DNA of 39,645 nucleotides, from assembly GCF_001642695.1 (NCBI RefSeq), contig NZ_LWCC02000005.1, positions 4,045,458 through 4,085,102 on the forward strand. Direction: 5' to 3'. The stretch is from Streptomyces chilikensis. GTDB taxonomy: Bacteria; Actinomycetota; Actinomycetes; Streptomycetales; Streptomycetaceae. This document shows, in pieces, positions 30,678-38,406 of this stretch (positions within the stretch are counted from its first letter, which is position 1; every line of letters begins with the position of its first letter). The position numbers and the translations under genes are program-made. Under the pieces are notes generated by a model. That model was not told where the DNA came from, made no database searches, and saw nothing but the letters and a program-made list of their open reading frames with translations.

Positions 30678-31340
30678 TCAAGCGGTGTCGACGTCCCGGT
30701 CCGAGGTTCCGCGCCGCCCCGGGAGGGAGGGATCGCGTGCTGCCGACGACCCGTCACCCACCGTGAGGAAAGTGAGGGCGGGGCCTTCCGACAGCTCGTA
30801 TCCACAAGGCACTTGACGGACCAACAGGTGTGCGTGGGGGCGTGAGGGATCGCGGGCGAAGTGCGCGCGCTCGGCGGCCTCCCACCCGTCCCAGAAGTCG
30901 CGCTGCTCCTCGCCGTCGCGCAGGCGGCCGCGCCGCCAGGACTCCTCGGCCGGCAGATCCGCCCATATCAGGCGGGCCAGGTGCGGGCGCAGGGCGCGCC
31001 GGCCGGCCCCGACCCCCTCGACGACCACTGCGGGGGCCGGGGGCAGCGAACGGGGCGCACCGAAGCGGCGGCCGGACCAGTCGTAGGGCGCGTACCGGGC
31101 CGTGCGCCCCTCCCGCAGCGGCTCCAGCACCTCGGAGGCGAACCGCGCGGTCCAGGAGAACAGCTCCCGGTGGGTGGCGATGTCGTCGAGATGGAGCACC
31201 GGAGCGCCCCCGAGCGCCTCCGCCAGGCGGGCGGCGAAGGTGGTCTTCCCGGACCCGGCGTGCCCGTCGACCCCGATCAGCCGCACCGGGCCGCAGGACG
31301 GCGGCAGCCGGAGCAGGGCGGAGGCGAGGGCGTCGAACAC
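30678..31340 (-). CDS. Uridine kinase-like P-loop NTPase
   Basis: This 220-residue protein has Walker A in GVDGHAGSGKTTFAARLAEA (about residues 23-42), LHLDDIATH with the metal/base aspartates, and a lid region RRGRLRDGEEQRDFWDGW. It resembles uridine kinase and related (deoxy)nucleoside or phosphoribulokinase-like kinases in actinobacteria. The phosphate acceptor cannot be fixed from sequence. GTG 31340 has no ribosome-binding site but TAGAGT ends exactly 6 bases upstream, so a leaderless mRNA is likely. The C-terminal 35 residues (EGPALTFLTVGDGSSAARDP) look like a non-conserved tail. It is followed by a hairpin terminator. Confidence 0.85.
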   Translation of the reverse strand: MFDALASALLRLPPSCGPVRLIGVDGHAGSGKTTFAARLAEALGGAPVLHLDDIATHRELFSWTARFASEVLEPLREGRTARYAPYDWSGRRFGAPRSLPPAPAVVVEGVGAGRRALRPHLARLIWADLPAEESWRRGRLRDGEEQRDFWDGWEAAERAHFARDPSRPHAHLLVRQVPCGYELSEGPALTFLTVGDGSSAARDPSLPGRRGTSDRDVDTA

Positions 31341-31346
31341 GGTTCC

Positions 31347-31352
31347 ACTCTA
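31347..31352 (-). promoter_or_regulatory. Leaderless -10 (TAGAGT) of the uridine-kinase-like gene
   Basis: On the minus strand TAGAGT is followed by GGAACC and then GTG, the exact spacing for transcription starting at the start codon. Confidence 0.55.
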
Positions 31353-31598
31353 GGCCGCGGCGCCGTGCCGGGGCCGCCCGGCCGCGGGTGCGGGCGCGGG
31401 CCACGCCGCCGGGCCGCGGCGCCGGCGCCGGGCCGGGCCGCCGGAGCCGGCACGGCGCCGTCGCCAGAGGTCGACACCAATGTCGCCGCCGGCCGGAACG
31501 GCCCAGGTACTGGATCGGCGGCGGGCGGCGTGGCCATAGTGGGTTCCCGGAGCCGCGGACACCATCACCCGACTCGCACCCCTGGGGGCCGATCAGCC

Positions 31599-32972
31599 AT
31601 GAGCAACAGAGCCCAACAGCCGTCCCGCAGAACCGTTCTCGCCGCGGCGGTCGCCGCGGCCGTCACCGGGGCCGCCGCCGTTCCGGCGGCCGCCTCCGAC
31701 GCGGACCCCCGCGCCGCCGAGGCCGACACGGCCGCCGCCGGGGGCCTGGTGGACAACCGGGCCTGGGTCACCTACGCCGACTGGCGCGAGGGCCGCGCCG
31801 ACGGCATGCGCACCGTGTCCGGCGCCCGCCCCGGAGTGGCCCTCGCCACCCCGGCCGGCGTCACCGAGTACACCGACCCGCACACCGGGACCACCGCCTC
31901 CTGGGAATACGCCACCTGGACCTCCCCGTCGCACCGCCTCGAGGTCCCCGCGACCGAGGTCATCCCCAGCTGGAACGCCGACACCCCGGAGGGCACCTGG
32001 ATCCAGGTGGAGCTCCGGGGCAGGTACAACGACGGAACCGACACCCCCTGGTACGTGATGGGCCGCTGGGCCGCCGGCGACCAGGACGTCCGCCGCACCT
32101 CGGTGGACGACCAGACCGACGGCAGGAGCACCGTCTGGACCGACACCCTCTCGGTCGACGACGCCTCCACCGGGCTGCGTCTGGTCTCCTACCGCCTGCG
32201 CCTCATCCTCCACCGCCGCCCCGGCTCGACGGCCACGCCCACCGTGTGGCGGCTCGGCGCGATGGGCTCCGACGTCCCGGACCGCTTCACCGTCCCCGCC
32301 TCCGCGCCGCGCGTGGCCCGTGAGCTGCCGGTGCCGCGCTACTCGCAGAACACCCACATCGGCCAGTACCCCGAGTACGACAACGGCGGCGAGGCCTGGT
32401 GCAGCCCCACCTCCTCGCAGATGATCATCGAGTACTGGGGCCGGAAGCCCACCGCCGAACAACTCGCCTGGGTGAACCCCGAGTTCGCCGACCCGCAGGT
32501 CTGCCACGCGGCCCGCTTCACCTACGACCACCAGTACCAGGGCTGCGGCAACTGGCCCTTCAACGCCGCCTACGCCGCCACCTACCCCGGCCTGCAGGGC
32601 GTGGTGACCCGGCTGGAGTCGCTCGCCGACCTGGAGCGGCTGATCGCGGCCGGCATCCCCGCCATCACGTCCCAGTCCTTCCTGGCGGCCGAGCTCACCG
32701 GCGCCGGATACGGCACCGCGGGCCACCTGATGACGGTGATCGGCTTCACCGCCGACGGCGACGTCATCGCCAACGACCCGGCCTCACCGAGCAACGAGGC
32801 GGTCCGCCGCGTCTACAAGCGCCGTGAATTCGAGAACATCTGGCTCCGTACCAAGCGGTACAACGCGAGCGGGCGTGTGGTCTCCGGCACGGGCGGCGTC
32901 TGCTACCTGTACTTCCCGGCCGTCCCCACGCCCGCGCAGCGCAAGGCGCTGGAGGCGGTGGGAATCCGCTGA
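31599..32972 (+). CDS. Tat-exported peptidase C39-like family protein
   Basis: This 457-residue secreted protein has an N-terminal twin-arginine signal (SRRTVLAAAVAAAV with cleavage near AAA-SDA). A beta-rich N-terminal domain (about 50-235) precedes a C39-like cysteine protease domain with C268 (GGEAWCSPTSSQMIIEYWG), H376 (AGHLMTVIGF) and D393 (VIANDPAS). Family C39 domains process leader peptides when fused to ABC transporters; stand-alone secreted forms have unclear substrates, often assumed to be cell-wall peptides or proteins. ATG 31599 is fixed by the Tat signal. The 258-bp upstream gap is shared with the divergent kinase. Confidence 0.9.
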   Translation: MSNRAQQPSRRTVLAAAVAAAVTGAAAVPAAASDADPRAAEADTAAAGGLVDNRAWVTYADWREGRADGMRTVSGARPGVALATPAGVTEYTDPHTGTTASWEYATWTSPSHRLEVPATEVIPSWNADTPEGTWIQVELRGRYNDGTDTPWYVMGRWAAGDQDVRRTSVDDQTDGRSTVWTDTLSVDDASTGLRLVSYRLRLILHRRPGSTATPTVWRLGAMGSDVPDRFTVPASAPRVARELPVPRYSQNTHIGQYPEYDNGGEAWCSPTSSQMIIEYWGRKPTAEQLAWVNPEFADPQVCHAARFTYDHQYQGCGNWPFNAAYAATYPGLQGVVTRLESLADLERLIAAGIPAITSQSFLAAELTGAGYGTAGHLMTVIGFTADGDVIANDPASPSNEAVRRVYKRREFENIWLRTKRYNASGRVVSGTGGVCYLYFPAVPTPAQRKALEAVGIR

Positions 32973-33096
32973 CCTGCGGTTCTGTGACGAAGCTCTCCGC
33001 CCCGAGGGGCCGGGGCGATGGCATGGTGGAGGGACGGGTCCGGCCGCACGGCCGGCTCCCGGGGGGAACCACCGCACGCGACCCGAGCGAGAGACC

Positions 33097-33240
33097 ATGA
33101 GCGCAGCGACTGCCACCCTGACCCGCACCCTCACCGGCGGCCCGAAGGACGACGACGACAACGACCTCGTCGAGCACATCGCCGGCTGGGTCCTGGTCGC
33201 CGTGATGGCCATGCTGGTCACCCAGCTCGGCCTGGTCTGA
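33097..33240 (+). CDS. 47-residue single-pass membrane peptide
   Basis: The product is MSAATATLTRTLTGGPKDDD followed by DNDLVEHIAGWVLVAVMAM and LVTQLGLV. A Thr-rich start and a KDDDDND acidic patch precede one hydrophobic segment (about residues 28-47) reaching the C-terminus, so it is probably inserted with the charged end in the cytoplasm. Evidence that it is real: a clean ATG, strong codon bias and a terminator with a T-run 44 bases after the stop. The ribosome-binding site is weak (GAGAG). No family is recognised with certainty; it is not overlapped by another gene. Confidence 0.7.
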   Translation: MSAATATLTRTLTGGPKDDDDNDLVEHIAGWVLVAVMAMLVTQLGLV

Positions 33241-33283
33241 CCCGGTACGAGGACAGCGGCGGAAACGACCCGCGGGAACAGCG

Positions 33284-33318
33284 GCAGCGGAGCCCGGCCA
33301 CCGGCCGGGCTCCACTGC
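33284..33318 (+). terminator. Terminator after the 47-residue peptide gene
   Basis: GCAG plus an 11-bp stem (33289-33299 with 33303-33313) and CTGC close a 15-pair hairpin with one mismatch, followed by TTT. It is the most canonical intrinsic terminator in the window. Confidence 0.8.
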
Positions 33319-33375
33319 TTTCCCCGCGCCTCCCGCCGCGGTCCTCCCGCCGTCCGGGGACATGTTTCCCATCCG

Positions 33376-33401
33376 TTACAAGTAAGCGACCGTTAACCGG
33401 T
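33376..33401. promoter_or_regulatory. Candidate operators TTACAAGTAA and ACCGTTAACCGGT
   Basis: Two adjacent inverted repeats (33376-33385 and 33389-33401) form an AT-rich island just upstream of and abutting a -35 element. The style fits TetR-type regulators of acyl-CoA metabolism. No such regulator is in the window. Confidence 0.5.
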
Positions 33402-33428
33402 GACGCGGCGGCGGCGACCGGGCATACT
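33400..33428 (+). promoter_or_regulatory. Promoter GTGACG-N17-CATACT for acyl-CoA dehydrogenase
   Basis: GTGACG (33400-33405) and CATACT (33423-33428) have an optimal 17-base spacer. The leader to the ATG would be about 130 bases. Confidence 0.5.
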
Positions 33429-33562
33429 CACAGCGCGCAGCCGCCGACCTGCCGTTTTCTTCCGTGACCCGGGAGGGCGTCGGCCCTGCCCGTGAGCCGG
33501 CGGGACCCGTGTCATCCACACGGTCGCCCGCCCTGCGCCCGTACAGGGAGGAGAACACCGCC

Positions 33563-34744
33563 ATGACCGATCACGGTGCCCCGCAGCCGGTCGACCGCGC
33601 GCTGCCCACCGAGGAGGCCCGGGACCTGCTGGCCCTGGTCCGCGAGATCGCCCAGCGCGAGATCGCCCCCAAGGCGGCCGACGAGGAGGACACGGGGACG
33701 TTCCCCCGGGAACTGTTCACCCTGCTCTCCGCCTCCGGACTGCTCGGGCTGCCCTACTCCGCGGAGTACGGAGGCGGCGAGCAGCCCTACGAGGTCTACC
33801 TCCAGGTCCTGGAGGAGCTGGCCGCGGCCCGGCTCACCGTCGGCCTCGGAGTGAGCGTGCACACGCTCTCCTGCCACGCGCTGGCCCACTTCGGCACCAA
33901 GCAGCAGCGGCTGGAGCACCTGCCCGCCATGCTCGGCGGCGGCCTGCTGGGCGCCTACTGCCTCTCCGAGCCCGCCTCCGGATCCGACGCCGCCTCGCTG
34001 CGCACCCGCGCCGTCCGCGAGGGCGCCGACGGCGACTGGGTGGTCGAGGGCACCAAGGCGTGGATCACCCACGGCGGCGTCGCCGACTTCTACACGCTGA
34101 TGGCCCGCACCGGCGGCGAGGGCCCCCGCGGGATCACCGCCTTCCTGGTCCCGGGCGACGCGCCCGGCCTGGGCGCGGCCGCGCCCGAGAAGAAGATGGG
34201 CATGAAGGGCTCGCCCACCGCCCAGGTCCACTTCGACGGCGTCCGGCTCGGCGACGACCGCCGGATCGGGGAGGAGGGCCAGGGCTTCGCCATCGCCCTC
34301 GCCGCCCTCGACTCCGGCCGGCTCGGCATCGCCGCCTGCGCGATCGGAGTGGCCCAGGCGGCGCTGGACGCCGCCACCGCCTACGCCGGCGAACGGCGCC
34401 AGTTCGGCCGCCCGATCGGCGACTTCCAGGGACTGCGCTTCCTGCTCGCCGACATGGCGACCCAGGTCGAGGCGGGCCGTTCCCTCTACCTGGCCGCGGC
34501 GCGGCTGCGGGACGCCGGGCGGCCGTTCTCCCGGCAGGCGGCCATGGCGAAGCTGTTCTGCACCGACGCCGCCATGAAGGTCACCACCGACGCCGTCCAG
34601 GTCCTCGGCGGCTACGGCTACACCGCGGACTTCCCGGTGGAGCGCCACATGCGGGAGGCCAAGGTGCTGCAGATCGTCGAGGGCACCAACCAGATCCAGC
34701 GGATGGTCATCGCCCGTCACCTGCTGGGCCCCGAGTCCCGCTGA
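33563..34744 (+). CDS. Acyl-CoA dehydrogenase
   Basis: This is a 393-residue FAD-dependent dehydrogenase that introduces a trans-2 double bond into acyl-CoA thioesters. Family motifs are AYCLSEPASGSDAASL (FAD/substrate loop), MGMKGSPTAQVHFDGVRL, RRQFGRPIGDFQGLRF, VQVLGGYGYTADFPVERHMR and IVEGTNQIQR, where E373 is the catalytic base. The set fits short- to medium-chain members; chain length is not certain. ATG 33563 follows GGAGGAG at about 9 bases. It is preceded by operator-like repeats and a good promoter, and its 3' end overlaps a small opposing gene by 38 bp. Confidence 0.94.
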   Translation: MTDHGAPQPVDRALPTEEARDLLALVREIAQREIAPKAADEEDTGTFPRELFTLLSASGLLGLPYSAEYGGGEQPYEVYLQVLEELAAARLTVGLGVSVHTLSCHALAHFGTKQQRLEHLPAMLGGGLLGAYCLSEPASGSDAASLRTRAVREGADGDWVVEGTKAWITHGGVADFYTLMARTGGEGPRGITAFLVPGDAPGLGAAAPEKKMGMKGSPTAQVHFDGVRLGDDRRIGEEGQGFAIALAALDSGRLGIAACAIGVAQAALDAATAYAGERRQFGRPIGDFQGLRFLLADMATQVEAGRSLYLAAARLRDAGRPFSRQAAMAKLFCTDAAMKVTTDAVQVLGGYGYTADFPVERHMREAKVLQIVEGTNQIQRMVIARHLLGPESR

Positions 34745-34955
34745 CGGGCCCGCGCCGGCCCGGCGGGGTGGCCAGACGGGTCCACTCCGGGTCGTGACGG
34801 CCCGGAAGGGTCCGCCCTCCCTCCTCCCAGCTGCGCATCAGCTCGCGGTAGATGGGCGGATCCTCGGACGCGGGCCCCGGGGCCGCCGGCGCCTCCGCCG
34901 GGCCCGGGGCGAACACGCGTCGCCGCCTGGCCGTGGCCGAAGAGGTTGCGGTCAT
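34707..34955 (-). CDS. Small conserved-type hypothetical protein with YxxLxxxWxxxGRTxPG motif
   Basis: An 82-residue product. The central block PPIYRELMRSWEEGGRTLPG followed by RHDPEWTRLA resembles a recurring C-terminal motif I know from small Streptomyces proteins of unknown function. The rest is Arg/Pro/Ala-rich. ATG 34955 is taken as start without a strong ribosome-binding site; an in-frame start at 34988 is possible. It is convergent with the acyl-CoA dehydrogenase gene and overlaps its last 38 bases. Confidence 0.6.
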   Translation of the reverse strand: MTATSSATARRRRVFAPGPAEAPAAPGPASEDPPIYRELMRSWEEGGRTLPGRHDPEWTRLATPPGRRGPVSGTRGPAGDGR

Positions 34956-35024
34956 ACCGGGAGAACGCCCGGGGCGGTGACGCGTCACCCCGCCGGGCGT
35001 CAGCGCATCAGTTCGGGCGCCGGG

Positions 35025-35465
35025 TCAGGCCGCGCGGCCCATGTGGCGCCGGGTCATCGGCGCGCGCATGGGGCGCGATCCCGGACCGCCGACGTGCGAG
35101 AAGGGCTGCGTCCGCCAGTCCAGGCCGGCGGGCAGCGTGAGCAGCAGGCCGGTCTCCTGCTCCTGCGGATCCGTCCCCGCGTCCGCGGGCTCGGCCTCCG
35201 CGGCCGCCCGGCCGGTGCCGGGGCACACCGTCAGGCCGAACGGGTTCCACGGCGAGGCGCACAGCGCGTGCTCCGGCAGGACGTCCTCGTCCGCCAGGAG
35301 GGCGATGGGCTGCGCGCAGTCCGGGCAGACCACCCGGTACATCTCGAAGGTGTCGTAGGCGTCGAACTCCTCGTCCGCGGCGTCCGGTTCGACGCCCTCC
35401 GGCTCGGGTTCGACGACCTGGGGCCTCCTGGACGCGGAACGGCCAGGGCGCTGAAGACTGTGCAT
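35025..35465 (-). CDS. Hypothetical protein with CxxC zinc-ribbon-like motif
   Basis: This 146-residue acidic protein carries cysteines in VVCPDCAQPIALLADEDVL, LCASPW and LTVCPGTG, which could form a C-x2-C...C...C zinc site (about residues 46-82). The C-terminal part contains LDWRTQPFSHVGGPGSRPMR. ATG 35465 has GGGGGAG at 8 bases and was preferred over an upstream in-frame start. It lacks a signal peptide and I do not recognise a named family. It is divergent from the Lrp regulator at 35699. Confidence 0.75.
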   Translation of the reverse strand: MHSLQRPGRSASRRPQVVEPEPEGVEPDAADEEFDAYDTFEMYRVVCPDCAQPIALLADEDVLPEHALCASPWNPFGLTVCPGTGRAAAEAEPADAGTDPQEQETGLLLTLPAGLDWRTQPFSHVGGPGSRPMRAPMTRRHMGRAA

Positions 35466-35621
35466 CGGGTACTCCCCCTCGGGCTGGGCCGTAAGGCTCT
35501 GCGGCCTCGACCACAGCAAGCATTTCCCTGCACCCCGGGCGGGTAATCACGTGAACATCATGGAGGTCGGCCGGGAAGTGTGTCCTTCGTCACATAGTCA
35601 TGCACAAAGGCCTCACACCGC

Positions 35622-35650
35622 CCACCCGGCCGCCTCGGCCGGCCGGGTGG
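35622..35650. other. 10-bp hairpin between divergent genes
   Basis: CCACCCGGCC (35622-35631) pairs with GGCCGGGTGG (35641-35650). It lies 37 bases upstream of the Lrp -10, so an operator or topological element is as likely as a terminator. Confidence 0.4.
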
Positions 35651-35686
35651 ACGGGACGCGTCCGTGCCGGCTGATCGCGAGCCCTG

Positions 35687-35692
35687 TAGCTT
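35687..35692 (+). promoter_or_regulatory. Leaderless -10 (TAGCTT) of the second Lrp gene
   Basis: TAGCTT is followed by six bases and then ATG 35699, with no ribosome-binding site. Confidence 0.55.
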
Positions 35693-35698
35693 TTGCGC

Positions 35699-36139
35699 AT
35701 GGAGGAGCTGGACCGACAGATCGTGCGGCTGCTCGTCGAGGACGGGCGGATGAGCTACACGGACCTGGGCAAGGCCACGGGCCTGTCCACGTCGGCCGTG
35801 CACCAGCGGGTGCGCCGGCTGGAACAACGCGGCGTCATCCGCGGCTACGCGGCGGTCGTCGACGCCGAGGCGGTGGGGCTGCCGCTGACCGCGTTCATCT
35901 CGGTCAAGCCCTTCGACCCCAGCGCACCCGACGACATCGCCGACCGGCTGGCCGGCGTTCCGGAGATCGAGGCCTGCCACAGCGTGGCCGGTGACGAGAA
36001 CTACATCCTCAAGGTGCGCGTCTCCACCCCGCACGAGCTGGAGGAACTGCTCGCCCGGGTACGCGCCCTGGCCGGCGTCTCCACCCGCACCACCGTGGTG
36101 CTCTCCACGCCCTACGAGAGCCGCCCGCCCCGCCTCTGA
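35699..36139 (+). CDS. Lrp/AsnC family transcriptional regulator
   Basis: This 146-residue regulator has an AsnC-type winged helix (LDRQIVRLLVEDGRMSYTDL, recognition part TGLSTSAVHQRVRRLEQRGV, residues 4-46) and a RAM effector domain (about 65-135, with VAGDENYILKVRV as the ligand-binding loop). It is a global or local amino-acid-responsive regulator; the ligand is unknown. ATG 35699 is preferred over TTG 35693 because a TAGCTT -10 lies 6 bases upstream, indicating a leaderless start. The amidohydrolase gene follows 62 bp downstream on the same strand. Confidence 0.92.
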   Translation: MEELDRQIVRLLVEDGRMSYTDLGKATGLSTSAVHQRVRRLEQRGVIRGYAAVVDAEAVGLPLTAFISVKPFDPSAPDDIADRLAGVPEIEACHSVAGDENYILKVRVSTPHELEELLARVRALAGVSTRTTVVLSTPYESRPPRL

Positions 36140-36188
36140 CCCGTCCGGGCCGCCCCACCCCCGCGCGCCGCCCGCCCCGGCGGGGCGG

Positions 36189-36194
36189 GACACT
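36189..36194 (+). promoter_or_regulatory. Candidate -10 (GACACT) near the amidohydrolase start
   Basis: GACACT is 7 bases upstream of ATG 36202, which lacks a ribosome-binding site, so a leaderless mRNA is possible. Confidence 0.35.
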
Positions 36195-36201
36195 GTTCCC
36201 C

Positions 36202-37821
36202 ATGAGCAATGGCACCGCCCCGACCTCCCGCACCGTCCTGCTGCGCGGCGGTGAGGTCCACAGCCCCGCCGACCCCTTCGCCACCGCCATGGTCGTCGAA
36301 CGCGGCCACGTCGCCTGGGTCGGCTCCGAGGGCGCCGCCGACGCCTTCGCGGAAGGGGTCGACGAGGTCGTCGACCTGGAAGGCGCCCTGGTCACCCCGG
36401 CCTTCACCGACGCCCACGTCCACACCACCAGCACCGGTCTCGCCCTCACCGGCCTCGACCTCTCCGGCGCCCCCTCCCTGGAGGCGGCCCTGGACGCGAT
36501 CCGCGGCTTCGCCGCCGCCCGCCCCGCCGACCGGGTGCTGCTCGGCCACGGCTGGGACGCCGCCCGCTGGCCCGGCGGCCGCCCGCCGGCCCGCGCCGAA
36601 CTGGACGAGGCGACCGGCGGCCGCCCCCTGTACCTCTCCCGGGTGGACGTCCACTCCGCCGTGGTGACCACCGGGCTGCTCGACATGGTCCCCGGCGTCA
36701 CCGCCATGACCGGCTTCGCGGCGGACCTCCCGCTCACCGGCGACGCCCACCACGCCGTCCGCGCCGCCGCCTTCGGCGCCGTCACCCCCGCCCAGCGCGC
36801 CGAGGCCCAGCGCGCCGCCCTGGCCCACGCCGCCTCCGTCGGCATCGGCACCCTCCACGAGTGCGGCGGCCCGCACATCTCCTCCGAGGAGGACTTCACC
36901 GGCCTGCTGCGCCTCGCCGCCGAGGAGCCCGGCCCGCGCGTCGTCGGCTACTGGGCGGAGCAGGACGTCGACAAGGCCCGCGAACTCGGCGCCCTCGGCG
37001 CGGCCGGCGACCTCTTCGCCGACGGATCCCTCGGCTCGCACACCGCCTGCCTCCACGAGTCCTACGCCGACGCCGGTCACAGCGGCACGCCCTACCTGGA
37101 CGCCGCCGCGGTGGCCGCCCACGTGGCCGCCTGCACCGAGGCGGGACTCCAGGCGGGCTTCCACGCCATCGGCGACGCCGCCGTCACGGCCGTGGTCGAA
37201 GGCGTCCGGGCCGCGGCGGAGAAGGTCGGCCTCGCCCGGATCCGCGCCGCCCGGCACCGCGTCGAGCACGCCGAGATGATGACGGGGGCGACGATCGCCG
37301 CCTTCGCCGAACTCGGCCTCACCGCCTCCGTGCAGCCCGCCTTCGACGCCTTCTGGGGCGGCGACGACGGCATGTACGCCCAGCGCCTCGGCGTCGAGCG
37401 GGCCCGCACCCTCAACCCGTTCGCCGCCATGCTGCGCGCGGGCGTGCCCCTCGCCTTCGGCTCCGACAGCCCGGTCACCCCGCTCGACCCGTGGGGCACC
37501 GTCCGCGCCGCCGCGTTCCACCGCACGCCCGGCCACCGCGTCTCGGTCCGCGCCGCCTTCACGGCCCACACCCGCGGCGGCTGGCGTGCGATCGGCCGGG
37601 ACGACGCCGGTGTGCTGGTGCCGGGCGCCCCCGCCGACTACGCGGTCTGGCGCACCGGGGAGCTGATCGTGCAGGCCCCCGACGACCGGGTGGCCCGCTG
37701 GTCCACCGACCCGCGCTCCGGAACCCCGGGCCTGCCCGACCTCACGCCCGGCACCGGCCTGCCGGTCTGCCTGCGCACCGTGGTGGGGGGCGAGACGGTC
37801 TTCGTGCGGCCGGGCGGGTGA
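36202..37821 (+). CDS. Amidohydrolase family protein (YtcJ-like)
   Basis: This is a 539-residue metal-dependent hydrolase of the amidohydrolase superfamily, Amidohydro_3 type. N-terminal beta strands precede the metal motif TPAFTDAHVHTTSTG; further ligands are in FADGSLGSHT, AGFHAIGDAAV, ARHRVEHAEMM and FGSDSPVTPLDPWG. The substrate is unknown; YtcJ-type enzymes hydrolyse N-acyl or cyclic amide bonds. ATG 36202 (MSNGTAPTSRTV) is used. It is preceded by an Lrp regulator and ends in a strong hairpin, so the two may form a regulator-enzyme pair for an amino-acid derivative; this is inference. Confidence 0.9.
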   Translation: MSNGTAPTSRTVLLRGGEVHSPADPFATAMVVERGHVAWVGSEGAADAFAEGVDEVVDLEGALVTPAFTDAHVHTTSTGLALTGLDLSGAPSLEAALDAIRGFAAARPADRVLLGHGWDAARWPGGRPPARAELDEATGGRPLYLSRVDVHSAVVTTGLLDMVPGVTAMTGFAADLPLTGDAHHAVRAAAFGAVTPAQRAEAQRAALAHAASVGIGTLHECGGPHISSEEDFTGLLRLAAEEPGPRVVGYWAEQDVDKARELGALGAAGDLFADGSLGSHTACLHESYADAGHSGTPYLDAAAVAAHVAACTEAGLQAGFHAIGDAAVTAVVEGVRAAAEKVGLARIRAARHRVEHAEMMTGATIAAFAELGLTASVQPAFDAFWGGDDGMYAQRLGVERARTLNPFAAMLRAGVPLAFGSDSPVTPLDPWGTVRAAAFHRTPGHRVSVRAAFTAHTRGGWRAIGRDDAGVLVPGAPADYAVWRTGELIVQAPDDRVARWSTDPRSGTPGLPDLTPGTGLPVCLRTVVGGETVFVRPGG

Positions 37822-37826
37822 GCTCC

Positions 37827-37859
37827 GGCGCCGGGCGTCCGCCCCGGACGCCCGGCGCC
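37827..37859 (+). terminator. Terminator after the amidohydrolase gene
   Basis: A perfect 14-bp stem (37827-37840 with 37846-37859) has a GCCCC loop, 5 bases after the stop. Confidence 0.75.
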
Positions 37860-37929
37860 CTCCCGCCGTGCCCCTGCCCGCTGCGGGAAGGAACGTTCCC
37901 CGGCGCCGCCCGCCCGCCCGCGGCCCGGT

Positions 37930-37960
37930 TTGACACGGCGTGGCGGACGGCGGGTAGGTT
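37930..37960 (+). promoter_or_regulatory. Strong promoter-like TTGACA-N19-TAGGTT
   Basis: A full-consensus -35 TTGACA (37930-37935) and a TAGGTT -10 (37955-37960) lie well away from any gene start, 447 bases upstream of the ppm1 GTG. The 19-base spacer is slightly long; reading GTAGGT as -10 gives 18. Confidence 0.55.
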
Positions 37961-37990
37961 CGGTCGGGTCCACCAACGGACGCCCGACCG
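37961..37990. promoter_or_regulatory. Inverted repeat spanning the presumed start site
   Basis: CGGTCGGG (37961-37968) and CCCGACCG (37983-37990) are perfect arms, with inner TCC/GGA pairing as well. The repeat covers the predicted transcription start, so it may be a repressor site or a 5' RNA hairpin. Confidence 0.4.
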
Positions 37991-38057
37991 GAAGCCTCCG
38001 CGCACTCGTGGCGCCGCCGCTGGGTCGGGCCGGTGCGCCGGGGCGGCGCACCGGCCC
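37967..38057 (+). ncRNA. Candidate small RNA or structured leader
   Basis: The promoter at 37930-37960 would start a transcript near 37967. About 90 bases later a perfect 13-bp stem (38027-38039 with 38045-38057, loop GGGGC) could end it. No reading frame with a credible start is present between them. It could be an independent small RNA or the first part of a long ppm1 leader. This is a sequence-pattern call only. Confidence 0.3.
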
Positions 38058-38323
38058 GCTGTGCCAGGTCCAGCGGCCGTGACGCCCCGGGGGAGGCCGC
38101 GGCCGGTCGGCAGGTGAGACCACGGCGGGGTGCCGGCGCTCAACAGACAACGGCCTTCGACGGATCCGCAGCCGGTGGATCCCGGGCCGGCCCGAAGGGC
38201 GGCGGCCCCCGCCCGGCGCCTGCCGGCGTCCCGCTCCCCGGAGGTCCTCGGCGACGTCCGTCCCCGCAGGCCCCGCCCGCGCCGGTGTCGTCGCGTCGTC
38301 GTGTCCGCTCCGGGGCCGCCCAC
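38058..38323. other. Rest of the 585-bp amidohydrolase-ppm1 gap, no gene seen
   Basis: The stretch has frames open in several directions, as expected from GC content, but none with a ribosome-binding site or recognisable protein. GGATCC at 38161-38166 recurs at 38176-38181 and could pair. I see no riboswitch I can name. Confidence 0.4.
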
Positions 38324-38329
38324 TAAGGT
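38324..38329 (+). promoter_or_regulatory. Candidate -10 (TAAGGT) for ppm1
   Basis: TAAGGT lies 77 bases before the GTG, with a weak GTGTCC at -35 (38301-38306, 17-base spacer). A GTCCC/GGGAC hairpin follows at 38331-38347. Confidence 0.4.
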
Positions 38330-38406
38330 GGTCCCCTGCGTAGGGACTTGACTGCGCACGGCGCCCGCCTCCGCGCGGTCGACGGCGCGGAGACGAAAGG
38401 GCAGCA

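Noticed and set aside
38110-38170. Partial resemblance to a SAM-type riboswitch core (CGGCGGGGTGCC)
   Set aside because: The remaining conserved blocks and the enclosing helix are missing and ppm1 is not a methionine gene, so the match is chance in GC-rich sequence.
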